From positions 1 through 17,923 of the forward strand of contig SFZC01000028.1 of NCBI GenBank assembly GCA_004558955.1: 17,923 nt of DNA, given 5' to 3'. The stretch comes from a bacterium (lineage in GTDB: Bacteria > Cyanobacteriota > Vampirovibrionia > Gastranaerophilales > Gastranaerophilaceae). Numbering within the stretch: the first letter of the stretch is position 1; every line of letters begins with the position of its first letter. Both the position numbers and the translations under genes were made by a program. Under the pieces are notes generated by a model. That model worked only from the letters and a program-made list of their open reading frames with translations, made no database searches and was not told where the DNA came from. Below, piece after piece: positions 1 through 7,073 of the stretch.

Positions 1-87
1 CTAACTTCTGATAAATATTGCAATTGCCTTCTAATTTTGCTAATATTTTCTTGTTGTAGGGTTCCAAAATAGTAACCTTATCGACAA
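1..87. other. Left edge, no gene assigned
   Basis: No complete gene is visible. On the plus strand one frame is open from the edge to a stop at 70-72 and could be the tail of a gene outside the window. On the minus strand one frame is open from a stop near 97-99 out through the edge, about 30 codons with protein-like composition, but it has no ATG or GTG start and no ribosome binding site. The two cannot be told apart from this fragment. Confidence 0.3.
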
Positions 88-124
88 TAAAAAATCATTC
101 GGCATTTGTCTGAATGATTTTTTT
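88..124 (-). terminator. Bidirectional intrinsic terminator downstream of the candidate ncRNA
   Basis: A perfect stem pairs 89-100 with 112-123, with a short loop between. Runs of T follow on both strands, so it can terminate in either direction. Read on the minus strand it lies directly after the structured RNA whose promoter is at 278-306. Read on the plus strand it could end a gene lying left of the window. Confidence 0.75.
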
Positions 125-271
125 AGTATGTGGTAGGAGTTGAACCCTAAAATGGGGTTTGGCGACCTGTGAGCAGAGTGCGAAGGACTTTTGCGAAAGA
201 ACGAAGTTCAAAAGCAAAATCCGTAGGCACGTTTAATGCGAACAGGTCAAGACATTCCCCCATCGACAGTT
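125..271 (-). ncRNA. Candidate structured small RNA, rod-like with central bubble (6S RNA-like)
   Basis: The region lacks a credible ORF but folds into a long interrupted rod. On the plus coordinates, 152-157 pairs with 258-263 (ATGGGG/CCCCAT), 164-170 with 242-248 (GACCTGT/ACAGGTC), 178-181 with 227-230 (GTGC/GCAC), 185-194 with 214-222 (GGA-TTTTGC/GCAAAATCC, one bulge) and 199-202 with 206-209 (GAAC/GTTC). Between the second and third stems is an internal bubble of 7 and 11 bases. A promoter with 17-base spacing precedes it on the minus strand and a strong terminator follows, giving an RNA of about 180 bases. Length, rod shape and open central bubble resemble 6S RNA, the RNA polymerase-binding regulator; the minus-strand bubble edge reads TGTTCGC, as in Escherichia coli 6S. 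No SRP-RNA GGAA tetraloop domain, RNase P core or tmRNA tag reading frame is seen. The family name is inference; the existence of a structured transcript is better supported. Confidence 0.55.
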
Positions 272-277
272 TTTTCA

Positions 278-306
278 ATAATACAAAATATTTGTAAACC
301 ATTCAA
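278..306 (-). promoter_or_regulatory. Promoter of the candidate ncRNA
   Basis: On the minus strand the -35 box TTGAAT (301-306) is separated by exactly 17 bases from the -10 box TATTAT (278-283). Transcription would start near 271, just before the first paired segment of the structured RNA. Confidence 0.6.
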
Positions 307-309
307 AAA

Positions 310-346
310 TAAAACAGAGCCTTTATTTCAGCCCTGTTTATTTTTT
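310..346 (+). terminator. Hairpin with T-run between ncRNA promoter and next gene
   Basis: AAACAG (312-317) pairs with CTGTTT (334-339), with an inner GC/GC pairing across one mismatch. A T-rich run follows on both strands. It could insulate the ncRNA promoter from transcription in either direction. If the structured RNA were instead made from the plus strand, this would be its terminator. Confidence 0.5.
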
Positions 347-525
347 GTAAAATTTTGGTTGTAAGAAGGTTATAATGTTGTGTCCATTTACTTATTTGAA
401 ATTAATATTAATTGTATAAAGACAATGAGTCTATTACTTATATTTTTTTTTCATGTTTATTATAAAATTATTTCAAAAGGATTTCACATATTTTAGACTA
501 GAATTTATTAGAAGGAGTAAAAATT

Positions 526-987
526 ATGTTAACCGTCAACTTATTTGATTCTACAAATTTTACTGCACAACTCAACGTTTCGGGCATGAAGAAAAACGCT
601 AAGCAATGGAAAGATGCGGCGAAAGAATTTTCTCATCTTACAGCCCGTAACCAAAATTATACTGTTTCCGTAAGCGAAGCAAAAAATTCAATTTCGGTTA
701 AATCTATCGACCCGAAAACTAAAAAAGTTTTGACACAAGACACCTTTACCGTTGAGGACGGAACTCAATCGCTTATGGATAACGGCGTAACTCGTGCTGC
801 TAAAATTTTGAAAAATGTTCTTAAAAAAGTCGTTAAAGAAAAAAGATTTGAAAATCAAGCCTATGCTTATGCCGCAAAAATCGAAAATGCTAAAGCTCCT
901 GCCGAAAGCAGTTCTCAAATTATGAATATCAACAGTCTTGATGAAATTAATCAAGTTCTTGCCGATTACGGTATTCGTCAGGTGTAA
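526..987 (+). CDS. Small hypothetical protein, 153 aa
   Basis: I do not recognise a family. The ATG is preceded by a clear ribosome binding site (AGAAGGAG, about 7 bases upstream), and the frame is protein-like throughout. The product has no signal peptide or membrane segment. It is rich in lysine, alanine and asparagine. The first 20 residues look strand-forming, residues 20-85 contain alternating strand-like stretches, and residues 88-130 look helical and strongly basic (repeated KK and VVKEK). A short acidic tail follows. It is probably cytoplasmic. It is followed after 51 bases by gloA, which has its own extended -10 promoter, so the two need not be one operon. Confidence 0.7.
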   Translation: MLTVNLFDSTNFTAQLNVSGMKKNAKQWKDAAKEFSHLTARNQNYTVSVSEAKNSISVKSIDPKTKKVLTQDTFTVEDGTQSLMDNGVTRAAKILKNVLKKVVKEKRFENQAYAYAAKIENAKAPAESSSQIMNINSLDEINQVLADYGIRQV

Positions 988-1007
988 GGTTTTATATTTT
1001 AATTTTA

Positions 1008-1016
1008 TGCTATAAT
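1008..1016 (+). promoter_or_regulatory. Extended -10 promoter of gloA
   Basis: TGCTATAAT is a perfect extended -10 element. No strong -35 is seen, as is usual for this promoter class. The predicted start near 1023 leaves a leader of about 15 bases that contains the AAGGAG ribosome binding site. Confidence 0.55.
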
Positions 1017-1038
1017 TCTTTTCAAAAAGGAGAGAATT

Positions 1039-1422
1039 ATGGCATATTTACACACAATGATTAGAGTAAAAGATGCAGAAGCAAGTTTGAAATTCTACAT
1101 CGGTCTTTTTGGAATGAAACTTGACAGCATGAAAAAGCTTAACGATTGCTGGTTATATTTTTTGGCTGATGAAAACGGCACACCAGTTTTGGAATTGACA
1201 GAAAATGACGTTATTCCGCCTGAAGGTTACAGTCTTGGTACTGCGTTCGGTCACTTGGCTTTTGGCGTTAAATCAATGGACGAATTTACCGAAAAAATGA
1301 GTTCTTTAGGGTATGAATACCTGTATGAACCGTTTGATTTGACGGGTCGTGGCAGTAATATTGCATTCTTAAAAGACCCTGACGGTTACGAAATCGAAGT
1401 TATCGAAAAAGTAAATTGGTAA
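1039..1422 (+). CDS. gloA: Lactoylglutathione lyase (glyoxalase I)
   Basis: The protein belongs to the vicinal oxygen chelate fold and is 127 residues long, close to the single-domain GloA of proteobacteria and cyanobacteria. It isomerises the hemithioacetal of methylglyoxal and a thiol (glutathione or another low-molecular thiol) to S-lactoyl-thiol in the cytoplasm. All four metal ligands seen in bacterial enzymes appear present: His5, Glu52 (in LELT), His72 (in GHLAFGV) and Glu120 (in DPDGYEIEVIE). The two beta-alpha-beta modules run about 3-58 and 68-122. The start has an AAGGAG site seven bases upstream. The gene ends 12 bases before the converging stop of the calpain-like gene, with only a small AT palindrome between. 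The thiol cofactor actually used by this organism cannot be read from the sequence. Confidence 0.9.
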   Translation: MAYLHTMIRVKDAEASLKFYIGLFGMKLDSMKKLNDCWLYFLADENGTPVLELTENDVIPPEGYSLGTAFGHLAFGVKSMDEFTEKMSSLGYEYLYEPFDLTGRGSNIAFLKDPDGYEIEVIEKVNW

Positions 1423-1434
1423 AATTTTTAAAAA

Positions 1435-3741
1435 TTATCCGACACGAGAAACTATAATTCCCCATGCCGTACTCAAAAAATCTTTCAAAGATTCTGTTTT
1501 TTGAACTCCTGCTTCTTCAGGGTCAGTAAGAGTTACGGTTTGGGTTTTCGGGTCGTAATATTTCACAGATATGGCATGACCTGTTTCCCTGCCTTCGCGT
1601 AAATAACCATGAGTAATTATATATCGTGGGTTTTGAGCATAGTTTTCCAATGCAGAGGTAATCTGAGCCTTATCTGTAATAACTTTTTGTGGATTTTGGG
1701 TTGCAGAAGGATATAGTTCTCTGAATACATTTTCAGGGTGTCCTGCACTAATTCTGTCTTGCAAATAGCCTAAATCGTCTGTTGTAATCGGGTTTTGACC
1801 GATAGGCGTTTCTTTACTTGTTCTTACTGCTGTGCGAGCGTAGGTTCTTTCAAGCATTTGAACATTTTTTGCTGCATCAGCATTTTGCCAAGAGGTTTCG
1901 ATTTCACCTTTTGGAAATTTTACCGTGCCTAAATAATTTTTATACGCAGGAATTGTCACTAAAATATCATCACCTTTTTGCTCAAACATTTTGTAATAAT
2001 TTCCGCGAGTTTTCGGGTTTTGGTAAAGTGAATTTAATACCGATATGAAATAACAATCGTCTTTTCCTTGTTTTGTTGAAAATCTGTCAACAAGCGGGAA
2101 AAGTTCGTTAAATTTTTCCTCAGTCATGTTCCAAGGTTCAAGTTTACCGTCATTGTTTATGTACATTTTGCCGTTAACCGATACAACATCACCTGCTGTT
2201 GTTTTACGTAAAATATCTTTTGTTGAGTCAAATTTTTTGATTAAACTTTCGCCATTGAGAAGTTTTTGAACATCTGAATAAACTTCGGGTGTAAAATCTT
2301 TGTTTGTATTTGCTAAAATTCTCGGACTGATTTTTTTCTCTTTGACTAAATCTAAGATTTTAGAATCAACGAGTTTTTGATATTGTTCGGGATTATTTAA
2401 TCTTGTATCTATGACACTATCTATTATGTAACTGTAATTAGTATCTTTTAGTGCATTATTTAATGGTTTATAAGTTTCTTTATATATTTGTGAAATTGCC
2501 GTATCTGTTACGTCATAACGACTTTTCAGTTGAAAAGCAAGCCAATCCTTTTGGGTAAATTTACCTTTTTCAATACAAGATTTTAATAAATCTATATTTT
2601 TTTCGTTTGCCAGTGAAAAGATTCGTTCAAATTTATCTGTTCCAATTTCTTTTGTCAAATTCGGGTTTGCTAAAATTGATTTTACAAAATTATCATCAAC
2701 TCCTTTAACCCTCAAAAAATCGTTAATATTGCAGATTGTCAGCGGATAGCAATGACTAGGATTTGCTTTTTCAAACTTTAGGTAAGTATTAAACAAATCG
2801 TCACTTACATTCCAAATTTCATTGTCTGCTATCATTTTGGAAAGCTGAAGAGTACTCCAAGGATTTGCTTTTTCCAGTTGCAAAGCTTTTTCAATTATTT
2901 CGGGTTGTAATTCTGCTGCTGAAATCATTTTTCTAAAATTTTTATCCGCAAATTTTAAAAAGTCTGAATTAAAATCACATTTTCTCAGAATTTTATTTGC
3001 AAGTTCAGCATCTTCGATTTTTTCTAAATCTGACACAAATTCGTTTACAAAATTAGGGTCTTTGCAAATTTTTTTATCTGAAATTTTTAAATATTTATTT
3101 ACGGCATCAACATCAAGACCTGAATTTACAAGTCTTTTGTTGGTTTGTTTTTCGATATTGTCAAATATTTTGTAGAAGAAATTTTCATCAATTTTGTCTG
3201 TCGATTTTATATCTTTGAGGTAAGAAATATTTAATCGTCCTTGTTCAATTTCTTTCATACCTTTGGATTTTGCCAATGCTCTAAAACTATCCTTATTGAA
3301 TAATGCCATTAGGGCTAATTTTGTCTGAATAGAAGGAGCATCGTTTGACGGAATAATTTTTGCCAAATCTTTGTTAATTTGTGATTTTACATCTATATAG
3401 AGGTTAAAATTTTTAATATTTTTCAAAATGGCTGCAACTTCTTTTTCATTATCGCTATAACGAATCACACCACTAATCCAAGAGTCTGCATTTGAAAATG
3501 TGGTTGGTTTATTATTTTTCTTTGCATATTGCCAATAAAAATCTCTAATTTTTCTTACGATTTCTTTTGTTTCAGGCGAAAACGAATGATATGCCGAATT
3601 TTCCGCCAGTTGCAATTCAGGCATAGCCTTTTCAAAAACATTTTCCATTACGCTCGCTACTTTTTTGGTTGCTTGAGCAGGAGCATTCACAGTTTTTACG
3701 GTAGCTTTTACCGTATTTGTTACAATTTTTGAAATTCCCAT
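1435..3741 (-). CDS. Large helical protein with C-terminal calpain-like (family C2) cysteine peptidase domain
   Basis: I start the gene at the ATG at 3739-3741, which has AGGGG five bases upstream; the frame opens 48 bases earlier but that start lacks a ribosome site. The product is 768 residues. Residues 1-520 are mostly helical, rich in Lys, Asn and Asp, with no signal peptide and no recognised domain. Residues about 545-768 resemble the papain-like core of calpains. QGKDDCYF (558-565) matches the calpain QGxxxDCW region and supplies Cys563. A QMLERTYAR stretch matches the calpain LLEKAYAK segment. GHAISV supplies His722, and LTDPEEAG matches the final RNPWG strand with Asp740 in the usual Asn position. 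No EF-hand or C2 domain follows. A calcium-independent peptidase acting on self or host proteins is possible, but activity and location are inferred. It is monocistronic, convergent with gloA and divergent from murA. Confidence 0.72.
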   Translation of the reverse strand: MGISKIVTNTVKATVKTVNAPAQATKKVASVMENVFEKAMPELQLAENSAYHSFSPETKEIVRKIRDFYWQYAKKNNKPTTFSNADSWISGVIRYSDNEKEVAAILKNIKNFNLYIDVKSQINKDLAKIIPSNDAPSIQTKLALMALFNKDSFRALAKSKGMKEIEQGRLNISYLKDIKSTDKIDENFFYKIFDNIEKQTNKRLVNSGLDVDAVNKYLKISDKKICKDPNFVNEFVSDLEKIEDAELANKILRKCDFNSDFLKFADKNFRKMISAAELQPEIIEKALQLEKANPWSTLQLSKMIADNEIWNVSDDLFNTYLKFEKANPSHCYPLTICNINDFLRVKGVDDNFVKSILANPNLTKEIGTDKFERIFSLANEKNIDLLKSCIEKGKFTQKDWLAFQLKSRYDVTDTAISQIYKETYKPLNNALKDTNYSYIIDSVIDTRLNNPEQYQKLVDSKILDLVKEKKISPRILANTNKDFTPEVYSDVQKLLNGESLIKKFDSTKDILRKTTAGDVVSVNGKMYINNDGKLEPWNMTEEKFNELFPLVDRFSTKQGKDDCYFISVLNSLYQNPKTRGNYYKMFEQKGDDILVTIPAYKNYLGTVKFPKGEIETSWQNADAAKNVQMLERTYARTAVRTSKETPIGQNPITTDDLGYLQDRISAGHPENVFRELYPSATQNPQKVITDKAQITSALENYAQNPRYIITHGYLREGRETGHAISVKYYDPKTQTVTLTDPEEAGVQKTESLKDFLSTAWGIIVSRVG

Positions 3742-3833
3742 AATTCCCCTATATTTTTGTAAACAAAATTTTAAGAGAAAAATTGCCAAAGAGTATATAC
3801 AATCTTTACATAATTTAATCTATTTACAACAAA

Positions 3834-3861
3834 TTGCACTGATTGTATTATTATGTATAGT
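3834..3861 (+). promoter_or_regulatory. Promoter of the murA operon
   Basis: TTGCAC (3834-3839) and TATAGT (3856-3861) are separated by 16 bases. The predicted start near 3868 leaves a leader of about 28 bases with a CGGAGG ribosome site before the TTG start of murA. Confidence 0.5.
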
Positions 3862-3895
3862 AAAGATATGATGAAGATTTCTTTCGGAGGCTAAG

Positions 3896-5218
3896 TTGGT
3901 AGAAAGATTTTATATAAAAGGCGGAACTCCGCTAAAAGGGGAAGTATCAATCGGCGGTGCTAAGAACTCGGTGTTAAAGCTTATGGCTGCAGCACTTTTG
4001 GCTAAAGGTGAATCAAAGATTTATAACGTTCCAGAATTAACAGATGTTGAGATTATGTTGAGTGTAATCGCTCAACTTGGTGCAAAAACCAATTATAACA
4101 AAGTCGAAAAATCTCTTACTATTGATGCAACAGACATTACAAGTGTAACCGCAACTTATGAATTGGTTAGCAAAATGCGTGCATCTTTTATTGTATTAGG
4201 GGCTTTGGTTTCAAGATGTAAAGAAGCAAGAGTGGCACTTCCGGGTGGTTGTGCGATTGGTGAAAGGCGTGTAGATTTTCACATTAGAGGTTTAGAAGCT
4301 CTCGGTGCTAAAATCAAAATCGAAAACGGCTATGTTCATGCAAAAACCAACAGACTTGTAGGTTCTGATGTTTATTTAGATATTCCGTCAGTCGGAGCAA
4401 CCGAAAACATTATGTTAGCATCCGTTTTGGCAGAAGGTTCAACGCATATTCAAAACGCAGCACAAGAGCCTGAAATCGTTGATTTAGCTAATTTCTTGAA
4501 TACAATGGGTGCTGATATTTCAGGTGCGGGAACTTCTGAAATTACTATCAACGGAGTTAAACAAAATGACCTTCACCCTATCGAATACACCACAATTCCT
4601 GACAGAATTGAAGCGGGAACCTTTATGACTGCGATAATTGCAACTAAAGGTAAAGGTATTATCAAAAATATCTATCCTGCACATTTGACTTTCTTCACTG
4701 ATAAATTGTTGAAAATGGGTGCAAATATCAAGCTCTTAGACCCGACTTCAATGGAAGTAAGTTGCAAAAATCGTTTAAATTCGATTAACTTTGTAACTCA
4801 ACCATACCCGGGATTTCCGACAGATTTACAATCTATGGCAATGACACTTTTGACAACAGCGAACGGTGTCGGAATTATCACAGAAAGTTTGTATGAAAAC
4901 AGATTTATGCAAGTGCCTGACCTTAACCGAATGGGTGCGGATATTCATCAAGACAGAAACCATGCAATCATAAAGGGGGTTAAGAAACTTTCAGGTACAA
5001 CGCTTACCGCAAGTGATTTGAGAGCGGGTGCTTCTTTGGTTGTTGCTGCTTTGATGGCGGAAGGTAATTCTATTATTGAAAAACTACATCATATAGATAG
5101 AGGATACGAAAATTTTGAAAGTAAGTTAAGATTGTTAGGAGGGGAAATAGAAAGACGTGATGATGAGCTTCCCCAAAGGAACCTAACGGAGGGTACACAT
5201 AATGAGTCCTACTTATAA
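3896..5218 (+). CDS. murA: UDP-N-acetylglucosamine 1-carboxyvinyltransferase
   Basis: MurA transfers enolpyruvate from phosphoenolpyruvate to UDP-GlcNAc, the first committed step of peptidoglycan synthesis in the cytoplasm. Visible family features are GGAKNSVL (Lys23, Asn24), the MRAS motif (Arg95), the active-site loop PGGCAIGERRVD with the catalytic cysteine Cys119, FPTDLQSM with the catalytic aspartate, and DLRAGASLV near the C terminus. The loop residue is Cys, not Asp, so the enzyme is of the fosfomycin-sensitive type. Length is 440 residues against about 420 in the family; the surplus is a C-terminal tail of some 20 residues that runs into the next gene. The start codon is TTG with a strong CGGAGG site five bases upstream. 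The next gene overlaps by 17 bases, which points to translational coupling. Confidence 0.95.
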   Translation: MVERFYIKGGTPLKGEVSIGGAKNSVLKLMAAALLAKGESKIYNVPELTDVEIMLSVIAQLGAKTNYNKVEKSLTIDATDITSVTATYELVSKMRASFIVLGALVSRCKEARVALPGGCAIGERRVDFHIRGLEALGAKIKIENGYVHAKTNRLVGSDVYLDIPSVGATENIMLASVLAEGSTHIQNAAQEPEIVDLANFLNTMGADISGAGTSEITINGVKQNDLHPIEYTTIPDRIEAGTFMTAIIATKGKGIIKNIYPAHLTFFTDKLLKMGANIKLLDPTSMEVSCKNRLNSINFVTQPYPGFPTDLQSMAMTLLTTANGVGIITESLYENRFMQVPDLNRMGADIHQDRNHAIIKGVKKLSGTTLTASDLRAGASLVVAALMAEGNSIIEKLHHIDRGYENFESKLRLLGGEIERRDDELPQRNLTEGTHNESYL

Positions 5219-5540
5219 ACGTTGGTATGATCATGACCCGTTACTACTTGAAGTTATTGAACTTTTAAGAAATTATCAACCTGAATTAAGAGCTCAGGCG
5301 GAAATATTTTTACAAAAACTTGAAGAAAAACTTTCAAAAGAAACTATTGATAAATTTTATGCAATGGCAAAACCTGTGAACGCTAACAATCGTTGGTATG
5401 ACAAGGACCCTGTTATTGCAAAAACGGTTGAAATTCTGAGAATTGTTCCACCGGAAGTTCAAAGAATTTGTGCTCAAAACTTTATTAAAACATTAAAAGA
5501 AATGGGCATTAACTACGAAAGTAAAAATGTTCAATCCTAG
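5202..5540 (+). CDS. Small protein of two RWYDxDP repeats, coupled to murA
   Basis: I do not recognise a named family. The 112-residue product consists of two related units. The first (about residues 7-42) and the second (about 64-100) both start RWYD-x-DP, continue with a helix ending E-[LI]-L-R, then a PE pair and a second amphipathic helix ending [LK]-L-x-E. The linker 43-63 includes a helical stretch and a Pro-Val-Asn-Ala turn. There is no signal peptide, cysteine pair or membrane segment, so it is probably a small cytoplasmic helical protein. The ATG has a GGAGG site and lies 17 bases inside the end of murA in another frame, so expression should be tied to MurA. A strong terminator follows after 25 bases, making murA plus this gene a two-gene operon. 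Confidence 0.8.
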   Translation: MSPTYKRWYDHDPLLLEVIELLRNYQPELRAQAEIFLQKLEEKLSKETIDKFYAMAKPVNANNRWYDKDPVIAKTVEILRIVPPEVQRICAQNFIKTLKEMGINYESKNVQS

Positions 5541-5565
5541 TGTAGAAGATTGTAGAAGGTAGATT

Positions 5566-5607
5566 AAAAAAAGAGAACTCTAAATTTTGTTTTAGAATTC
5601 TCTTTTT
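5566..5607. terminator. Bidirectional terminator between convergent genes
   Basis: The stem 5572-5584 pairs with 5591-5603 with one mismatch, extended by an A-run on the left and a T-run on the right. It ends the murA operon on the plus strand and, read in reverse, the repeat-protein gene whose stop is at 5643. Confidence 0.85.
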
Positions 5608-5642
5608 CTTTTGTAGGTAATTAAAAGAAAGTAAGCTTATTT

Positions 5643-6896
5643 TTACATAAATGATGCGTAAACAACATTTCCTTTAGTATCAAAGTCAATGAACAGATGT
5701 TCTTCATTTTGGTTTTCAGAATTATATTTTGTATAGCCTCTTAGGTTACCGTCTTTGTCGTAGTTTGCGGAAGTGTGGGCTTTAGTTGCGTTGTTATTTA
5801 CATGAACATATTTTGTACCGTCAGCATAGAAGGTTGTTTCTTTTTTAGTGTCTTTATCCAAGTCTTCAATTACTGAATGGCTTACCTTGCCTGCTCCGTC
5901 ATTATTGAAAACAACATGTTTTTCTACACCGTTTTCGTTAGATTGAATTTCTGTCAAATTGCCTCTAACGTCAAAATTATGAGTTACTTTACCATTTGCG
6001 GTTTGAGTTTCTATTGATTGTAATTGACCGTTTGAATAATATTTCTTTTCACCTTGAATTTCTGTTGGATTGTAACCCAAAACGAACGGTTGAGCAGGTG
6101 TTATGTTCGGGTCATTTGCAGGAATTTGAGCAAGTTCCGGTGCATAAGTTGTTGAAGTTCTTTGGTTTTCAATTTTTACGGGGATTCCGTTTTTATATGC
6201 AATGATTTGGTCTTCCACATCGTCTTTGAAAGTTACAACTTCTGCGATTTGTCCGTTTTTAAATCTTGTAGTTTTCATTCTATCACCGTTTGGTGCATCT
6301 TCTGCGATGAAGGAATATTTAGTATCATCAACATGAGAAATCTTTTTAGAACCGTCAGGTAAGGTTTCAGTTTCTGTTACGCTTGAGTGTTCAGGTTTAA
6401 TAAAATCTTGGTATGTTGATTTTATTTGATTGCCTGTTTGCGGGTCAAATTCGTCAACATAACCTGCTTCAGGTTCAAAGTTGCGTTCTTTTTCTTCATT
6501 TTCATATAACCAACCTTCTTTTTTTATAAGTCTTCCTGTTGCGTTGTCATAGGTTTTGACGTTTTCAACACCTTTGTCACCGTTTGTTTTGTAAACCGTT
6601 GTTGTGGTTTCACCTTTATTAACAATGGCTTGTAGTGTGCCGTCTTGTGAGGTCACTTTTTCGCCTTGAATATTTTGAATATCCGTAGGTTTTGCAATCG
6701 TCATCGGCGTTTTGGCTAAAATTTTAGGAGTATTATTAATAGGTTGATTGTAATTTGCTAAGGCATTGATACCGTTCAAATTAGGATTTTCAACTTGTTG
6801 AATGCCGTTGTTCGACACTTGAACAGGGGCATTGGGTACATTGTTTTGATATTGCACACCGTTAATCGGATTATACGGATTGATTGAATTAAGCAT
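5643..6896 (-). CDS. MORN/YwqK-like repeat protein, 417 aa
   Basis: The first 75 residues are Asn-, Pro- and Gln-rich and unstructured in appearance, with no classical signal peptide. The rest is made of short beta-hairpin repeats of the kind YxxNGxxxxxxxxxxNGxxx, for example RFKNGQIAEVVTF, YKNGIPVKIE, YYSNGQLQSIET and YADGTKYVHVNNN, ending with FDTKGNVVYASFM. Such Tyr-x-x-Asn-Gly repeats occur in MORN-like and YwqK antitoxin-like proteins and usually form an elongated beta sheet. I infer a binding or scaffold role; no catalytic motif is visible. The ATG at 6896 is preceded by AAAGG about seven bases upstream. It is a single gene between two convergent or divergent neighbours and shares the terminator at 5566-5607. 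It could also be a surface or secreted protein. Confidence 0.7.
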   Translation of the reverse strand: MLNSINPYNPINGVQYQNNVPNAPVQVSNNGIQQVENPNLNGINALANYNQPINNTPKILAKTPMTIAKPTDIQNIQGEKVTSQDGTLQAIVNKGETTTTVYKTNGDKGVENVKTYDNATGRLIKKEGWLYENEEKERNFEPEAGYVDEFDPQTGNQIKSTYQDFIKPEHSSVTETETLPDGSKKISHVDDTKYSFIAEDAPNGDRMKTTRFKNGQIAEVVTFKDDVEDQIIAYKNGIPVKIENQRTSTTYAPELAQIPANDPNITPAQPFVLGYNPTEIQGEKKYYSNGQLQSIETQTANGKVTHNFDVRGNLTEIQSNENGVEKHVVFNNDGAGKVSHSVIEDLDKDTKKETTFYADGTKYVHVNNNATKAHTSANYDKDGNLRGYTKYNSENQNEEHLFIDFDTKGNVVYASFM

Positions 6897-7014
6897 ATTT
6901 AACCTTTCTATTTTCGCTACACAGAATTATAAAAACAAAATCATCAAAATTATTGCTACAAAATTTGAGAATATTACAAATTATTACGTCAACGTTTCTC
7001 TATGCTCGGTGATT

Positions 7015-7042
7015 TTGCCCTTATGGCTTTTTATAGTATAAT
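7015..7042 (+). promoter_or_regulatory. Promoter of the GDP-mannose gene
   Basis: TTGCCC (7015-7020) and a perfect TATAAT (7037-7042) are 16 bases apart. The predicted start is near 7049, about 25 bases before the ATG at 7074. This also argues against the in-frame ATG at 7002, which lies upstream of the promoter. Confidence 0.6.
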
Positions 7043-7073
7043 AAAGACAGGGAGAATTGAGGAAGGAGCAAGT

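Noticed and set aside
131..141. 11-base match TGGTAGGAGTT shared with 8464-8474, as a dispersed repeat
   Set aside because: Flanking sequence does not match, and 11-base matches are expected by chance in a window of this size.
131..147. tRNA-like 3' end on the minus strand (GGGTTCAACTCC)
   Set aside because: The T arm and acceptor stem cannot be completed and no D or anticodon arm is present.
1423..1436. AT palindrome between gloA and the calpain-like gene as a terminator
   Set aside because: It has no G+C pairs, so a stable terminator stem is unlikely.
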